From contig NC_019729.1 in assembly GCF_000317475.1 (NCBI RefSeq), positions 696,501-760,500 of the forward strand: a DNA stretch of 64,000 bases. Direction: 5' to 3'. Made by a program: the position numbers and the translations under genes. Positions within the stretch are counted from its first letter, which is position 1. Each line of letters begins with the position of its first letter. The notes under the pieces were generated by a model. That model worked only from the letters and a program-made list of their open reading frames with translations, did no database searches and had not been told where the DNA came from. The stretch comes from Oscillatoria nigro-viridis PCC 7112 (lineage in GTDB: Bacteria > Cyanobacteriota > Cyanobacteriia > Cyanobacteriales > Microcoleaceae). Shown here one piece after another: positions 1 to 8,192 of this stretch.

Positions 1-221
1 AAAGGAGTAATAGATAAACCCGCCGGACAAAGCTTGTTGCCGCGATGTGTCCCTCCTTGTCGGTTGGCGGGGGCTGTTACATCGGGAGGCTTGAAATTCA
101 AATTTTGACTCAGCAGAAGCGGCTGGGATTGTGCGCGCATCGGTGCAAGTGAACTGGGTACGGTAGCTGCGATCGCAGATACGGCGACCGCAAGTGTAGC
201 CCCATGTAGAAAACGTTTCAT
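1..221 (-). CDS. DUF928 domain protein, N-terminal part (runs off left edge)
   Basis: An open frame of 73 codons on the minus strand starts at ATG 221-219 and runs to the window edge without a stop. It begins MKRFLHGATLAVAVSAIAAT, a clear signal peptide with a hydrophobic core at about residues 6-20. A low-complexity mature N-terminus follows, with a Gly/Arg-rich stretch (APANRQGGTHRGNKLCPAG). This layout is typical of cyanobacterial DUF928 proteins, predicted secreted or periplasmic proteins of unknown role that often sit next to CHASE2-domain genes, as here. The family call rests on the leader, the Gly/Arg-Cys-Pro segment and the neighbour, because most of the domain lies outside the window. 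The gene is divergent from the CHASE2 gene. Confidence 0.6.
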   Translation of the reverse strand, partial: MKRFLHGATLAVAVSAIAATVPSSLAPMRAQSQPLLLSQNLNFKPPDVTAPANRQGGTHRGNKLCPAGLSITP

Positions 222-556
222 TTTGTTGTACCTTTCACTATAATTGCAAACACAGGCATTCGCTGATGGCGACAAATATTTTTGAGCTGCTAGTCGAGGG
301 CGCAGATACACTATTTAAACCTTGACATATCATCAATAACATTAATTAATTCGAGCGGCAAGTGGATTCTCTGTCTAAAAATCAGCTTGCCTAGGTCGCA
401 AGTATCATTGGATACAGTTGCTCGCCACGTACTGTAAATTTTTGTAACAAAGCGGTCGGAGTTTCCGAGTGTTCTAAGATGGAGGAAGTCTCCAGCAGGC
501 GGCAAAGATGAAACAACTGCTGTTCCAGAAACGAGTCAAACTTTTATGCTGGGATA
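222..556. promoter_or_regulatory. Divergent intergenic region between DUF928 and CHASE2 genes
   Basis: This stretch of 335 bases separates two divergently transcribed genes and must hold both promoters. It is AT-rich around 310-350. I see no convincing -35/-10 pair, operator palindrome or RNA structure. A 64-codon minus-strand frame here has no recognisable content and is taken as chance. Confidence 0.4.
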
Positions 557-2344
557 ATGAGTAAAATATCTAACAAAATTCGATCGGCAGCGGCTCAATT
601 GAGTCAAATGTATAAACCATCACGAGCATTGGCTCAGTCTGTATTAATTGCCAGCGCGGCAGTAACATTATCCTTGATGGGGGCCCGACAGTTAGGAATA
701 CTCGAACCAGTAGAATTAAGCGCTTACGACCAAATGGTGAGGTGGCGTCCCGAGGAACAGCCAGACTCGCGTTTGCTACTGGTGGGGATTACCGAAGCAG
801 ACATTCAGAAACTGAAACAGTGGCCGATATCCGATCGCAAAATAGCTGAAATCTTACAAAAACTCGACCAAATGCAGCCGGCAGTCATCGGTTTAGATGT
901 ACTGCGAGACGTACCTTTAGGAGACGGCCGCCAGGAATTAACTAAAGTTTTACAAAAAAACGATCGAATTATTGGAGTATGTTTAGTTACCGACGGAAGC
1001 CCGGACAATCCCGGTTCTCCGCCGCCGCCGGGAATGCCAACAAACCGGGTAGGATTTGCAGATTTCGGAGTCGATCCGGGCGGCATACTCCGCAGGGCTT
1101 TATTATTTATGAAACCGCCAACAATTGAAGGCAATTCCTCAGTCCAAAAACATCTTTGCAATGACAGTTCTCAAGTTTTATTTTCATTCAACCTCCAGCT
1201 AGCACTCCGCTACCTGCAAGGGCAAAAAATCTCTCCCAAACTTGCACCCGATCAATCTTTATGGCTGGGAAAAACCCAATTAAAACAACTAGCAAGCAAT
1301 GACGGTGGATACAGAAATGCCGATGCCAGAGGATACCAAATACTAATTAACTATCGTTCGAGGCTGCAGGTGGCAAACCAAGTCAGGATTACGGATGTTT
1401 TAGAAGGGAAAGTTGACCCGAATTTAGTTAAAGATAAAATAGTTCTCATCGGTTATACCACAGAAACCGTTAAAGATTTATTTTATACTCCTTACAGTGG
1501 GCGACAGCAAAAAAACCAATTCATGCCGGGGATCGTGGCACACGCACAAGTAGTCAGCCAAATTCTGAGTGCAGTTTTAGACAACAGACCGATGTTTTGG
1601 TTTTGGCCGGAATGGGCAGAAATCTTGTGGATTTCGGGATGGTCAATTGTGGGAGGAACCTTGGCATCGCGGATGGCTCACCCAGCGAAGTTGACAGTGA
1701 CATTCGCAGCACTGCTGTCTGGGTGCTGCGCGATCGGCTTTGGGATTTTTCTGTTGGGAGGGTGGGTGCCTGTGGCAGCGCCAGCCTTAGCATTAATCTT
1801 AACTGGCGGAAGCATTGTCTCAGCAGAGAGATTTAATAAAGCCGGATACGGGAAAGCAATTAGCGATCGAGTAAAACAAGTCTTCAAAATCGAAATAGAC
1901 CAAGCCAAAAAAGAACAGCAAGTCGCAGAAATCACAGAATCTGCTTTCTTTAAAGAATTGCAGCAAAAGAAAGATAAACTGAGGATTAGCAAACAAGAAA
2001 CCTCTGAAAAAGCACCTTCCGAACCCCAAGAAATAACTGCAAGTACCCCAGAGCTTCCCAAGGTCGAAAGTCAGACAGACGAATACCTAGCTCAGTTGCA
2101 GGAAAAAGCCAAACAGCAAAAGCAGCGTGCCGCCGCGACTGAATCGGAAAGCGGCTCAAAAACGGTCGCGTCCGATGCGGGCAGCGGTGCTAGTTCAGCC
2201 GAAACTAAACATGATGACGAGTTCAGCGATTTGCAAACCAAAGCCAAACAGATGCGGCAGCGCAGGGGCGCCCAAAAGATTATAAAAGATGAAAAAAGTG
2301 ATAGTTTAACAGATAAGGAGGATTTGGGGGGTAAGGAAGAATGA
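557..2344 (+). CDS. CHASE2 domain-containing membrane protein
   Basis: 595 aa. An N-terminal membrane segment (about residues 25-47) is followed by a CHASE2 extracytoplasmic sensor domain (about 50-355) with typical motifs such as YDQMVRWRP, VIGLDVLRD, INYRS and KIVLIGYTT. A cluster of three further membrane helices follows (about 355-425). The C-terminal 170 residues are highly charged, Lys/Glu/Gln-rich and probably coiled coil. No kinase, cyclase, GGDEF or phosphatase domain follows the sensor, so this is a receptor without a recognisable output domain; the C-tail may contact a partner. CHASE2 proteins sense unknown signals outside the membrane. The N-terminal half looks like a standard family member. 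The divergent DUF928 neighbour is a recurrent pairing in cyanobacteria (from memory). Confidence 0.85.
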   Translation: MSKISNKIRSAAAQLSQMYKPSRALAQSVLIASAAVTLSLMGARQLGILEPVELSAYDQMVRWRPEEQPDSRLLLVGITEADIQKLKQWPISDRKIAEILQKLDQMQPAVIGLDVLRDVPLGDGRQELTKVLQKNDRIIGVCLVTDGSPDNPGSPPPPGMPTNRVGFADFGVDPGGILRRALLFMKPPTIEGNSSVQKHLCNDSSQVLFSFNLQLALRYLQGQKISPKLAPDQSLWLGKTQLKQLASNDGGYRNADARGYQILINYRSRLQVANQVRITDVLEGKVDPNLVKDKIVLIGYTTETVKDLFYTPYSGRQQKNQFMPGIVAHAQVVSQILSAVLDNRPMFWFWPEWAEILWISGWSIVGGTLASRMAHPAKLTVTFAALLSGCCAIGFGIFLLGGWVPVAAPALALILTGGSIVSAERFNKAGYGKAISDRVKQVFKIEIDQAKKEQQVAEITESAFFKELQQKKDKLRISKQETSEKAPSEPQEITASTPELPKVESQTDEYLAQLQEKAKQQKQRAAATESESGSKTVASDAGSGASSAETKHDDEFSDLQTKAKQMRQRRGAQKIIKDEKSDSLTDKEDLGGKEE

Positions 2345-2374
2345 CCGGAAATAATGGGATACAAGCCTCGCACT

Positions 2375-2521
2375 TCAGGGCGACTTTTCTTTTGGTTTGA
2401 GTTTTTGGATATATTGTCTCACTACTTCAGCGGTAGTTATTTGTTTGCTCTCGGCATAAGCTTGGAGCCAGCCTAGTTCCTCATCTGTAAGCCTTACTTT
2501 AAAAGTGTTTTGTCTTGCCAT
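2375..2521 (-). CDS. Small ribbon-helix-helix-like DNA-binding protein, divergent from tnpB
   Basis: 48 aa, ATG at 2521-2519, stop at 2377-2375. The N-terminus MARQNTFKVRLTDEELGWLQ and the following AYAESKQITTAEVVRQYIQK have the pattern of a CopG/Arc-type ribbon-helix-helix: a beta strand (FKVRLT), then two helices with conserved hydrophobic spacing (ELGWLQAYA, TAEVVRQYI). It is divergent from tnpB, with 26 bp between the start codons, so both promoters and a likely operator lie within or beside these bases. By analogy with other such proteins it probably represses its own and tnpB transcription; that role is inference. It is too short for routine gene calling. Confidence 0.65.
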   Translation of the reverse strand: MARQNTFKVRLTDEELGWLQAYAESKQITTAEVVRQYIQKLKPKEKSP

Positions 2522-2547
2522 TCGCGTCCGTAATAGGATACTATACT

Positions 2548-3795
2548 ATGATGAAAGCACGTTATCGTTTTCGCGTCTACCCCACACCCTCGCAGCAGTT
2601 GGCACTCGCTAAACTGTTCGGGTGTGTGCGTGTGGTGTGGAATGATGCACTGGCTCACTGGAATGCTGAATATCGGGAAGCAGGTAAGAAACCGAGCAAT
2701 GCTGCATTACAGAAGCAATTTATAACCCAAGCCAAAAAGGTAGCAGAAAGAGAATGGTTAACGGAGGTTTCTAACGTACCTCTGCAACAATCGCTCAATG
2801 ATTTAGAACAGGCGTACCAAAACTTCTTTAAATCATGTAAGGGAGAGCGTAAGGGAAAAGCTGTTAAGCCACCACGGTTTAAGAAGCGTCGGGCTGCACA
2901 GTCTGCACGGTTTACTACCTTTGGTTTCAAGCTGCAAAATGATTCTCTCTATATTGCCAAGATAGGCAACTTAGATGTAGTCTGGTCGCGTCCTCTCCCG
3001 TCTGAGCTTAGCTCGGTAACAGTGATTAGAGACGCAGCCCACCGCTATTTTGTCAGCTTCGTCGTGGAGATTGGGCCAGAAACTTTACCACCTACCGAAA
3101 ACAGCGTGGGCGTTGATTTGGGCATAGCCACCTTTGCCACATTAAGCACTGGTGAAAAAGTAGATGCACTCCTGCCACTGAAAAAGCGTATTCAGCGTGT
3201 GAGGCGATTAGATAAAAACCTAGCCAGAAAGCAGCGAGGCTCTAAGCGGTACGAGAAGGCACAGCGACGGAGAGCCAGACTGTACGCCAAGCTTAAGGAT
3301 ACAAGAACAGACTTTCTGCATAAGTTATCAACCAGATTAATCCGCGAAAACCAAGCGGTAATTCTGGAAGATTTAAATGTCGCAGGCATGGTCAAGAACC
3401 GTAAGTTATCCCGTGCAATCAGCGATTTAGGGTGGCGACTGTTCAGAACATTTCTAGAAGGAAAAGCCCAAAAGTATGGGCGTGAATTTCGCATCATTAG
3501 TAGATGGGAACCTACCAGCCAGCGTTGCTCGTGTTGTAACGAGATTGGTGGCAAGAAGGAGCTATCTATTCGTCAGTGGACTTGTCTATTCTGCGGATCG
3601 AGCCACGACCGCGATATCAATGCAGCGGTAAATATTAAAGTCGCCGGAGGGCATTCGGAGACTCAAAACGGATTGCAGAGGAAGCGTAAGACTAGCGCAA
3701 AGTTAGCGGCATCCGTTGAAGCGTCAACCCGCCCGGAGTTCATTCAACTCAGTTTGTTTGACCTGTCGGGAATCACTGCACCTGATAGTCGGTGA
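2548..3795 (+). CDS. tnpB: TnpB RNA-guided nuclease (IS200/IS605 OrfB family)
   Basis: 415 aa from the ATG at 2548; a frame from 2515 is open but the family start is MMKARYRFRVYPT. Domains: helix-turn-helix N-terminus (about 1-60), a wedge-like central domain, then a split RuvC nuclease. All three catalytic acids are visible: Asp in VGVDLGIATFATLS, Glu in VILEDLNVAGM and Asp in HDRDINAAVNI. The four-cysteine zinc ribbon (CSCC...CLFC) lies between the last two. Length and motifs are intact, so the protein is probably active. TnpB is a programmable DNA nuclease guided by an omega RNA made from the right end of its own element. The stop codon lies 9 nt before the inferred element end, so the RNA overlaps the 3' end of the gene. 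Confidence 0.95.
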   Translation: MMKARYRFRVYPTPSQQLALAKLFGCVRVVWNDALAHWNAEYREAGKKPSNAALQKQFITQAKKVAEREWLTEVSNVPLQQSLNDLEQAYQNFFKSCKGERKGKAVKPPRFKKRRAAQSARFTTFGFKLQNDSLYIAKIGNLDVVWSRPLPSELSSVTVIRDAAHRYFVSFVVEIGPETLPPTENSVGVDLGIATFATLSTGEKVDALLPLKKRIQRVRRLDKNLARKQRGSKRYEKAQRRRARLYAKLKDTRTDFLHKLSTRLIRENQAVILEDLNVAGMVKNRKLSRAISDLGWRLFRTFLEGKAQKYGREFRIISRWEPTSQRCSCCNEIGGKKELSIRQWTCLFCGSSHDRDINAAVNIKVAGGHSETQNGLQRKRKTSAKLAASVEASTRPEFIQLSLFDLSGITAPDSR

Positions 3796-3804
3796 GGATG
3801 TCAA
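3770..3804 (+). ncRNA. Predicted 3' end of TnpB omega RNA / element right end
   Basis: These 35 nt overlap the tnpB stop. They begin GAATCAC and end CGGTGAGGATGTCAA. The right-end sequence of the second TnpB element here (63265-63231) is also 35 nt, begins GAATCAC and ends CGGTGAGTATTTCAA. The same general layout ending in TTCAA is known for ISDra2. The presumed guide is the next bases, AGACAACTCGACTGCATCGA at 3805-3824. The 5' limit of the RNA cannot be set from sequence. Confidence 0.6.
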
Positions 3805-3874
3805 AGACAACTCGACTGCATCGAGAATTGCATCATAATGAATTCTCGCCGTTTCTTACGCTCATACGCAGATC

Positions 3875-4633
3875 ATGTCCAAAATCATCTCTGTCCACTC
3901 TTACCGGGGCGGAACTGGCAAATCGAACACGACAGCAAACCTGGCATCTATTATCGCTCGCGGCGGAAATCGGGTCGCCATTGTGGACACAGACATTCAA
4001 TCACCGGGGATTCACGTGCTGTTCGGTTTCAGCGAGAACAACATGGATCGCTGCCTGAACGATTACCTGTGGGGCCGGTGTCCGATCGCGGATACGGCCT
4101 ACAATGTGAGTTCGCTGCTGCCAAAATTAGCCACTAACGGCAACCTCTACCTGATTCCTTCGAGCATTAAAGCAGGGGAGATAGCGCGAGTTTTGCGGGA
4201 AGGCTACGATGTGGGACTGCTTACCGACGGCTTTCAAGAACTGATCGAGGTTTTGAACTTAGACTACCTATTTATAGACACGCACCCGGGGCTCAACGAA
4301 GAAACCCTCCTCAGCATCACCATTTCCGACATCCTGCTGCTGATTCTGCGTCCGGATCAGCAAGATTTTCAGGGAACGGCTGTCACGGTAGATGTGGCCC
4401 GCAAATTAGAAGTTCCCAAGATTTTGATGACGATCAATAAAGCCCCAGAATCCCTGGATTTCGACGATTTGAAGCAGCAAGTAGAGAGTATTTACAACAT
4501 CCCAGTGGCAGGGGTACTGCCCCACAGCGACCAGATGATGCTGCTCGCCAGCAAGGGAGTGTTTGCGCTGCACTTCCCTAACGACCCTCTAACTAAGGTT
4601 GTGGAAGGGATTGCGAAACAGATTGTGGGATAA
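3875..4633 (+). CDS. ParA/MinD-family ATPase
   Basis: 252 aa. The N-terminus MSKIISVHSYRGGTGKSNTT is a deviant Walker A of the MinD/ParA/Mrp family. The usual signature lysine (KGGxGK[ST]) is replaced by Arg (RGGTGKS). Other family motifs follow: VAIVDTDIQSPG (A'), YLFIDTHPGL (Walker B region) and MTINKAP (the usual VxNK/VxN region). There is no ParB-like gene beside it. The product probably positions or partitions something, or works as a MinD-like switch; the cargo is unknown. psbY lies 175 bp downstream on the same strand. An ATG-led start at 3875 fits the family exactly; longer or shifted frames across 3792-4137 are shadows. Confidence 0.9.
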   Translation: MSKIISVHSYRGGTGKSNTTANLASIIARGGNRVAIVDTDIQSPGIHVLFGFSENNMDRCLNDYLWGRCPIADTAYNVSSLLPKLATNGNLYLIPSSIKAGEIARVLREGYDVGLLTDGFQELIEVLNLDYLFIDTHPGLNEETLLSITISDILLLILRPDQQDFQGTAVTVDVARKLEVPKILMTINKAPESLDFDDLKQQVESIYNIPVAGVLPHSDQMMLLASKGVFALHFPNDPLTKVVEGIAKQIVG

Positions 4634-4808
4634 TTGGTGCAGCGAATGCCGATCGCCCGCCCAGGAGTTTCGCTTTCGCTCTCAATTCTTGCGGAGCGAT
4701 GTCCTCCTGCGTATCCCGAATATTTGGTTAAAGAGTTAAGAGAATCGCGACAAAATGAGATACAAATAGATTATGAGAATTTGTTAAAAAACTTTAGGAG
4801 GAGAACTC

Positions 4809-4934
4809 ATGGATTTTGACTTCCGCATACTAATAGTATTGATGCCCGTATTGTTGGCGGGCGGCTGGGCTGCTTACAACATCGGCAGTATAGCTCTCAA
4901 ACAAGTGCAGAAATTGTTGAACAAGCAAGCTTAA
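4809..4934 (+). CDS. psbY: Photosystem II protein Y (PsbY)
   Basis: 41 aa, too short for many gene callers. A strong ribosome site AGGAGG at 4797-4802 precedes the ATG. The product starts MDFDFRILIVLMPVLLAGGW and continues with AAYNIGSIALKQVQKLLNKQ. It has one transmembrane helix (about residues 6-27) and the conserved GWAAYNIG motif of PsbY. PsbY is a low-molecular-weight subunit at the edge of the photosystem II core next to cytochrome b559; it is not essential but affects stability. A stem-loop follows at 4961. Confidence 0.92.
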   Translation: MDFDFRILIVLMPVLLAGGWAAYNIGSIALKQVQKLLNKQA

Positions 4935-4960
4935 ACTCAGCCTCTTTTCAGGTAATTCCG

Positions 4961-4998
4961 CAGCCGACTGTTTTGTGAGATACAAAAACAGCCGGCTG
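4961..4998 (+). terminator. Stem-loop downstream of psbY
   Basis: The arms CAGCCGACTGTTTTGT and ACAAAAACAGCCGGCTG pair with one mismatch and one bulge around a short GAGAT-type loop. The hairpin lies 26 nt after the psbY stop. No long T tract follows, so it may be a weak terminator or an mRNA 3' stabiliser. Confidence 0.55.
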
Positions 4999-5398
4999 AT
5001 TTGTGCATTGGCTCTGCTTAAGTGATGGCTGATTGTTGGCGGGCAATTTACGACTGCAGAGAGATGGGGCGAAAACAAAAGAAAAGTTAGATTGAAAAGT
5101 TAAGCAGAAACCGGGTACGCTCGATCAAAATACTTTGTTGCAGCAAACGAGCCTGGGTAAAAAAACCTAGCTGTGAAAGCAGGGCGATCGCCTAAGTTCG
5201 GATTTTGATGTTTTAAACTCTACTCAGGAGTTATTAGTAGAGTCCCATAAAAATATTTGGCAAGCACGTTATCGCAGAAAATATGAGACAATCACAAAAG
5301 TATTTGCCCTGACAATCGCCCTAAAAACTGCGAAGTTTAACGGGTAGGGAAGATAGGTCAAATTGTCAATGTTAAATTCCTATATCTTTAGATAGATT
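4999..5398. other. Intergenic region upstream of malQ
   Basis: About 400 bases without a supported gene. It holds a copy of the dispersed half-palindrome GAAACCGGGT (about 5106), a HIP1 octamer near 5190 and an AT-rich stretch before malQ. The malQ promoter presumably lies in the last 150 bases. I see no RNA structure or operator I can name. Confidence 0.4.
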
Positions 5399-6907
5399 AT
5401 GCTTTTTCCCCGATCGAGTGGTATGCTACTCCACCCCACATCCTTTCCCAGTCGATTTGGCATTGGGGACATGGGAATAGAAGCATATCGCTTTATTGAC
5501 TTTTTAGTTGAGAGCGACCAGCAATACTGGCAGGTATTGCCGCTCGGCCCGACAGGATACGGCAATTCTCCTTATTCGTGCTATTCAGCAATGGCGGGAA
5601 ATCCCCTGCTAATTAACCCAGAACTGCTGCGGGATCAGCAATTGCTCGGAGATGAAGACTTCGCTAATTTGCCCGAATTTCCGCTGGATTATGTAGACTT
5701 CGATCGGGCGATCGCCCTGAAAGTACCTTTGCTCAAAAAAGCTAGCGAAAACTTCAAAGCCAAAGCATCCCCGATCCAGCAAAAAGAATTCTCAGCTTTT
5801 TGCGAAAGCAAAGAGAATTGGCTGGAAGATTACGCCTTATTTATGGCACTAAAAGATAACTTTGGCGGTGTTAGCTGGAACAATTGGGAACCAGAAATTG
5901 CCCGTCGAGAACCAGAGTCGGTAGAGAAGTGGCTTCAGCAGCTAAATGCTGAGATTTATTACTACAAATACGTCCAGTTTGAGTTTTTTCGCCAGTGGAC
6001 GGAGTTGAAACGCTATGCTAACCTGCGGGACATTAAAATTATTGGCGACATTCCGATTTATGTAGCTCACGACAGCGCGGATGTATGGTCTCATCCAGAA
6101 ATATTTTGCTTGGATGAAGCCAGCGGAGAACCAGCTTTAATGGCGGGTGTTCCCCCTGATTACTTCAGCAGTACAGGTCAATTGTGGGGCAACCCCGTAT
6201 ACAATTGGGAGAAGTTGCAAGCAACTAATTTCGAGTGGTGGGTGCAGCGTTTTGAAGCGATTTTCGCTTATGTAGACGTGACTCGGATCGACCACTTTCG
6301 AGGATTTGAGGCTTACTGGGCGGTGAAGCGCGGACAAGAAACTGCGATCGAGGGAGAGTGGATTAAAGCGCCGGGAACAGCTTTGTTGGATCTAATTAAC
6401 GAGAAGTTTGGCAACTTGCCGATTATCGCTGAGGATTTAGGGGTAATTACTCCGGAAGTGGAAGCTTTGCGCGATCGATACGAGTTTCCAGGAATGAAGA
6501 TTTTGCAGTTTGCTTTCGGAGCGGGCCCTGGCGATCCTTTTTTGCCTTTCAATTACGATCGCAATTGCGTAGTTTACACCGGTACCCACGACAACGACAC
6601 GACTGTCGGTTGGTTCAATCAACTGCAAAACTACGAAAGAGATGAGGTTTTGCGTTATTTGGGCTGCATCGATCCCCAAGGAATTCACTGGTCTTTAATC
6701 CGCATGGGTTGGATGTCTATTGCTAATATGGCAATTGTGCCTTTTCAAGATTTGTTGGGTTTAGATACTGACGCGCGGATGAATTTTCCGGGGAAACCAG
6801 AGGGAAATTGGGGATGGCGGTATCGGCCCGAAGCTTTAAATTGGGAAGTGCGCGATCGGCTCAAAACCATGACTTACATCTCCGGCCGCGCTCCTAATAA
6901 ACATTGA
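5399..6907 (+). CDS. malQ: 4-alpha-glucanotransferase (amylomaltase, GH77)
   Basis: 502 aa, the usual length. It transfers alpha-1,4-glucan segments between malto-oligosaccharides and works with glycogen phosphorylase and debranching enzyme in glycogen turnover. The GH77 signature is complete: N-terminal GMLLHPTSFPSRFGIGDMG, WQVLPLGPTGYGNSPYS, the catalytic nucleophile Asp298 in TRIDHFRGF, the acid/base Glu in IIAEDLGVITPEVE and the transition-state Asp in TGTHDNDTTVGW. The gene stands alone, with intergenic repeats downstream. Confidence 0.97.
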   Translation: MLFPRSSGMLLHPTSFPSRFGIGDMGIEAYRFIDFLVESDQQYWQVLPLGPTGYGNSPYSCYSAMAGNPLLINPELLRDQQLLGDEDFANLPEFPLDYVDFDRAIALKVPLLKKASENFKAKASPIQQKEFSAFCESKENWLEDYALFMALKDNFGGVSWNNWEPEIARREPESVEKWLQQLNAEIYYYKYVQFEFFRQWTELKRYANLRDIKIIGDIPIYVAHDSADVWSHPEIFCLDEASGEPALMAGVPPDYFSSTGQLWGNPVYNWEKLQATNFEWWVQRFEAIFAYVDVTRIDHFRGFEAYWAVKRGQETAIEGEWIKAPGTALLDLINEKFGNLPIIAEDLGVITPEVEALRDRYEFPGMKILQFAFGAGPGDPFLPFNYDRNCVVYTGTHDNDTTVGWFNQLQNYERDEVLRYLGCIDPQGIHWSLIRMGWMSIANMAIVPFQDLLGLDTDARMNFPGKPEGNWGWRYRPEALNWEVRDRLKTMTYISGRAPNKH

Positions 6908-7310
6908 TCGTCAGTAAGGGGTAGTTGGTAGTGGGTAATTGGTAATTGTTAATGGGTAATATCAAATCTGTTAACATCGGAATTATTCCTATCTCTCTAC
7001 TCTCGATCTGCGTGAATCAGCGTCCATCCCTTGTCATATGCGGTTAATACATTCTCTTTTTTTTAACCGCAGATGAGGGCAGATAAACACAGATTAACGC
7101 AGATGAATGATATCAATTACGCTTGCACCATCCGTGATTGTTGACTGTTGACTGGATTTGACTATTCCGATGCAACCGGACTCGATCTAATGGGTAATTG
7201 TTAATGGGTAATTCGTAATTGGTAATGAGTCAATCAAGACGGACATTCTAATTAAAATCTGTGGACTGCCCGCTATTACCTATTACCCATTAACAATTAC
7301 CAATTAACAC
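6908..7310. repeat. Repeat-filled intergenic region after malQ
   Basis: About 400 bases. Both ends contain short iterated units of the type TAATGGGTAATTGGTAATTG (about 6920-6960 and 7190-7225), with their complement (TTACCCATTAACAATTACC) at about 7275-7305. The middle holds a long imperfect palindrome (7006-7104, listed separately). No gene is supported. Confidence 0.6.
7006..7104. repeat. Long imperfect palindrome, MITE-like
   Basis: Two 42-nt arms (7006-7047 and 7063-7104) are inverted copies, 31 of 42 positions matching by eye, with 8-bp perfect ends (ATCTGCGT outer, GCGGTTAA inner) around a 15-nt AT-rich loop. The right arm has the form ACCGCAGAT...ACACAGATTAACGCAGAT, a type of dispersed cyanobacterial repeat. 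It could fold as a terminator for malQ and the minus-strand gene at 7311, or be a miniature transposable element. Confidence 0.6.
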
Positions 7311-8192
7311 TCAACCTTCATTCTTGGGCGGTGCTGAAGGCTTGAGTTCGTTTGCTTTAAAAACAACTTCTTTGGCGACTCCAGGATCTCCGAGTTGTTC
7401 GGCTTGTCCGTTATTAACAGCAACCATTACCCCGCCGGCGTTACCTGCTACCACTACCAATTGCTTTTGAGCTCCCCAGGTGCGAACAGTCCCGGTCGGC
7501 AAAGTTCCCTCAAACTCTGTTTTACCATCGACTTCAACCTGCATCCACGATTCTGCTTTAAAAGTGACGCTAACCATCACTGGTTTATTGCCAGATTTAT
7601 TTAAATTTTGACCGGTTCTTACTGCTTCGACAGCCTCGTAACTATCCGGTTTCTGATTTTGTGAGGCTCTCGATGCCTCAGCAGCTAAACGAGCTTGTTC
7701 TTGCTGCCCAAGCGCTAGTTCTTCGGCTCCCGCACCGTTTTTTGCGGTAACAGAACCGCTCATCAACTGAGATAAGACATTGACCGAACAGATAATTAGA
7801 AATGTGTAAAAGAGGTAGAGGTGCATCGGCCGCAACTGAGGCACATCTTGCCAGGATAGCTTGGTTCTCGATCGGGGCGGCGGTTCGATCGGGAAAAAGT
7901 CGGCAAACTGAGTTCCATCCAAACCCATTGCTTCAGCGTAGCGCTTGATCAAACCCTGAGTGTAGACTGGTTCGGGAAGTTGGTCTAGTTGACCGTCCTC
8001 GATGGCTTGCAGCAGATTCCGCCGAATCATTGTTACCACGGCTACTTTGTCCAAACAAATCGACTGCTGTTCGCGGTACTGGCGGAGTTGAGTTCCTATT
8101 TCCGCTAGCTTCTTCTGAGCTGTTTCTGGCTCTTGGGAGTGCAGTTTCTGCTTAGTTGTTTTGAAAAATAAAAACAATAAATTCTTTGTCAT
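7311..8192 (-). CDS. RodZ-like helix-turn-helix membrane protein (HTH_25/DUF4115)
   Basis: 293 aa from the ATG at 8192, which overlaps the stop of the upstream pseudouridine synthase gene in a TATGA arrangement. This coupling decides the start over an upstream in-frame ATG at 8252. Residues about 25-95 form a RodZ-type helix-turn-helix (IGTQLRQYREQQSICLDKVA, IRRNLLQAIEDG, LPEPVYTQGLIKRYAEAMG). One membrane helix (about 125-145, LYLFYTFLIICSVNVLSQL) and a periplasmic DUF4115-type beta domain follow (VTFKAESWMQVEVDGKTEFE). RodZ links MreB to the elongation machinery; cyanobacterial homologues of this length are less well understood. Confidence 0.85.
   Translation of the reverse strand: MTKNLLFLFFKTTKQKLHSQEPETAQKKLAEIGTQLRQYREQQSICLDKVAVVTMIRRNLLQAIEDGQLDQLPEPVYTQGLIKRYAEAMGLDGTQFADFFPIEPPPRSRTKLSWQDVPQLRPMHLYLFYTFLIICSVNVLSQLMSGSVTAKNGAGAEELALGQQEQARLAAEASRASQNQKPDSYEAVEAVRTGQNLNKSGNKPVMVSVTFKAESWMQVEVDGKTEFEGTLPTGTVRTWGAQKQLVVVAGNAGGVMVAVNNGQAEQLGDPGVAKEVVFKANELKPSAPPKNEG

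Larger units (their letters stand above)
2356..3804 (+). mobile_element. IS200/IS605-type element (TnpB only) with divergent small gene
   Basis: The element holds tnpB and a divergent 48-codon gene but no TnpA tyrosine transposase, so it is probably non-autonomous. The right end is inferred at 3804 from a 35-nt sequence (3770-3804) that matches the corresponding sequence after the second tnpB of this window (63265 back to 63231). The left end is less certain. An imperfect hairpin at about 2363-2386 (AAG..CGC / GCG.CTT) lies at the 3' end of the small gene and could be the left-end structure. The element sits between the CHASE2 gene and the ParA-like gene and breaks no visible gene. Confidence 0.6.

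Noticed and set aside
311..505. 64-codon minus-strand frame between DUF928 and CHASE2 genes
   Set aside because: No motif or ribosome site and it occupies the divergent promoter region.
4634..4819. 61-codon frame between the ParA-like gene and psbY
   Set aside because: It starts at TTG/GTG without a ribosome site, matches no family and overlaps the psbY start; the region is better seen as the psbY leader.
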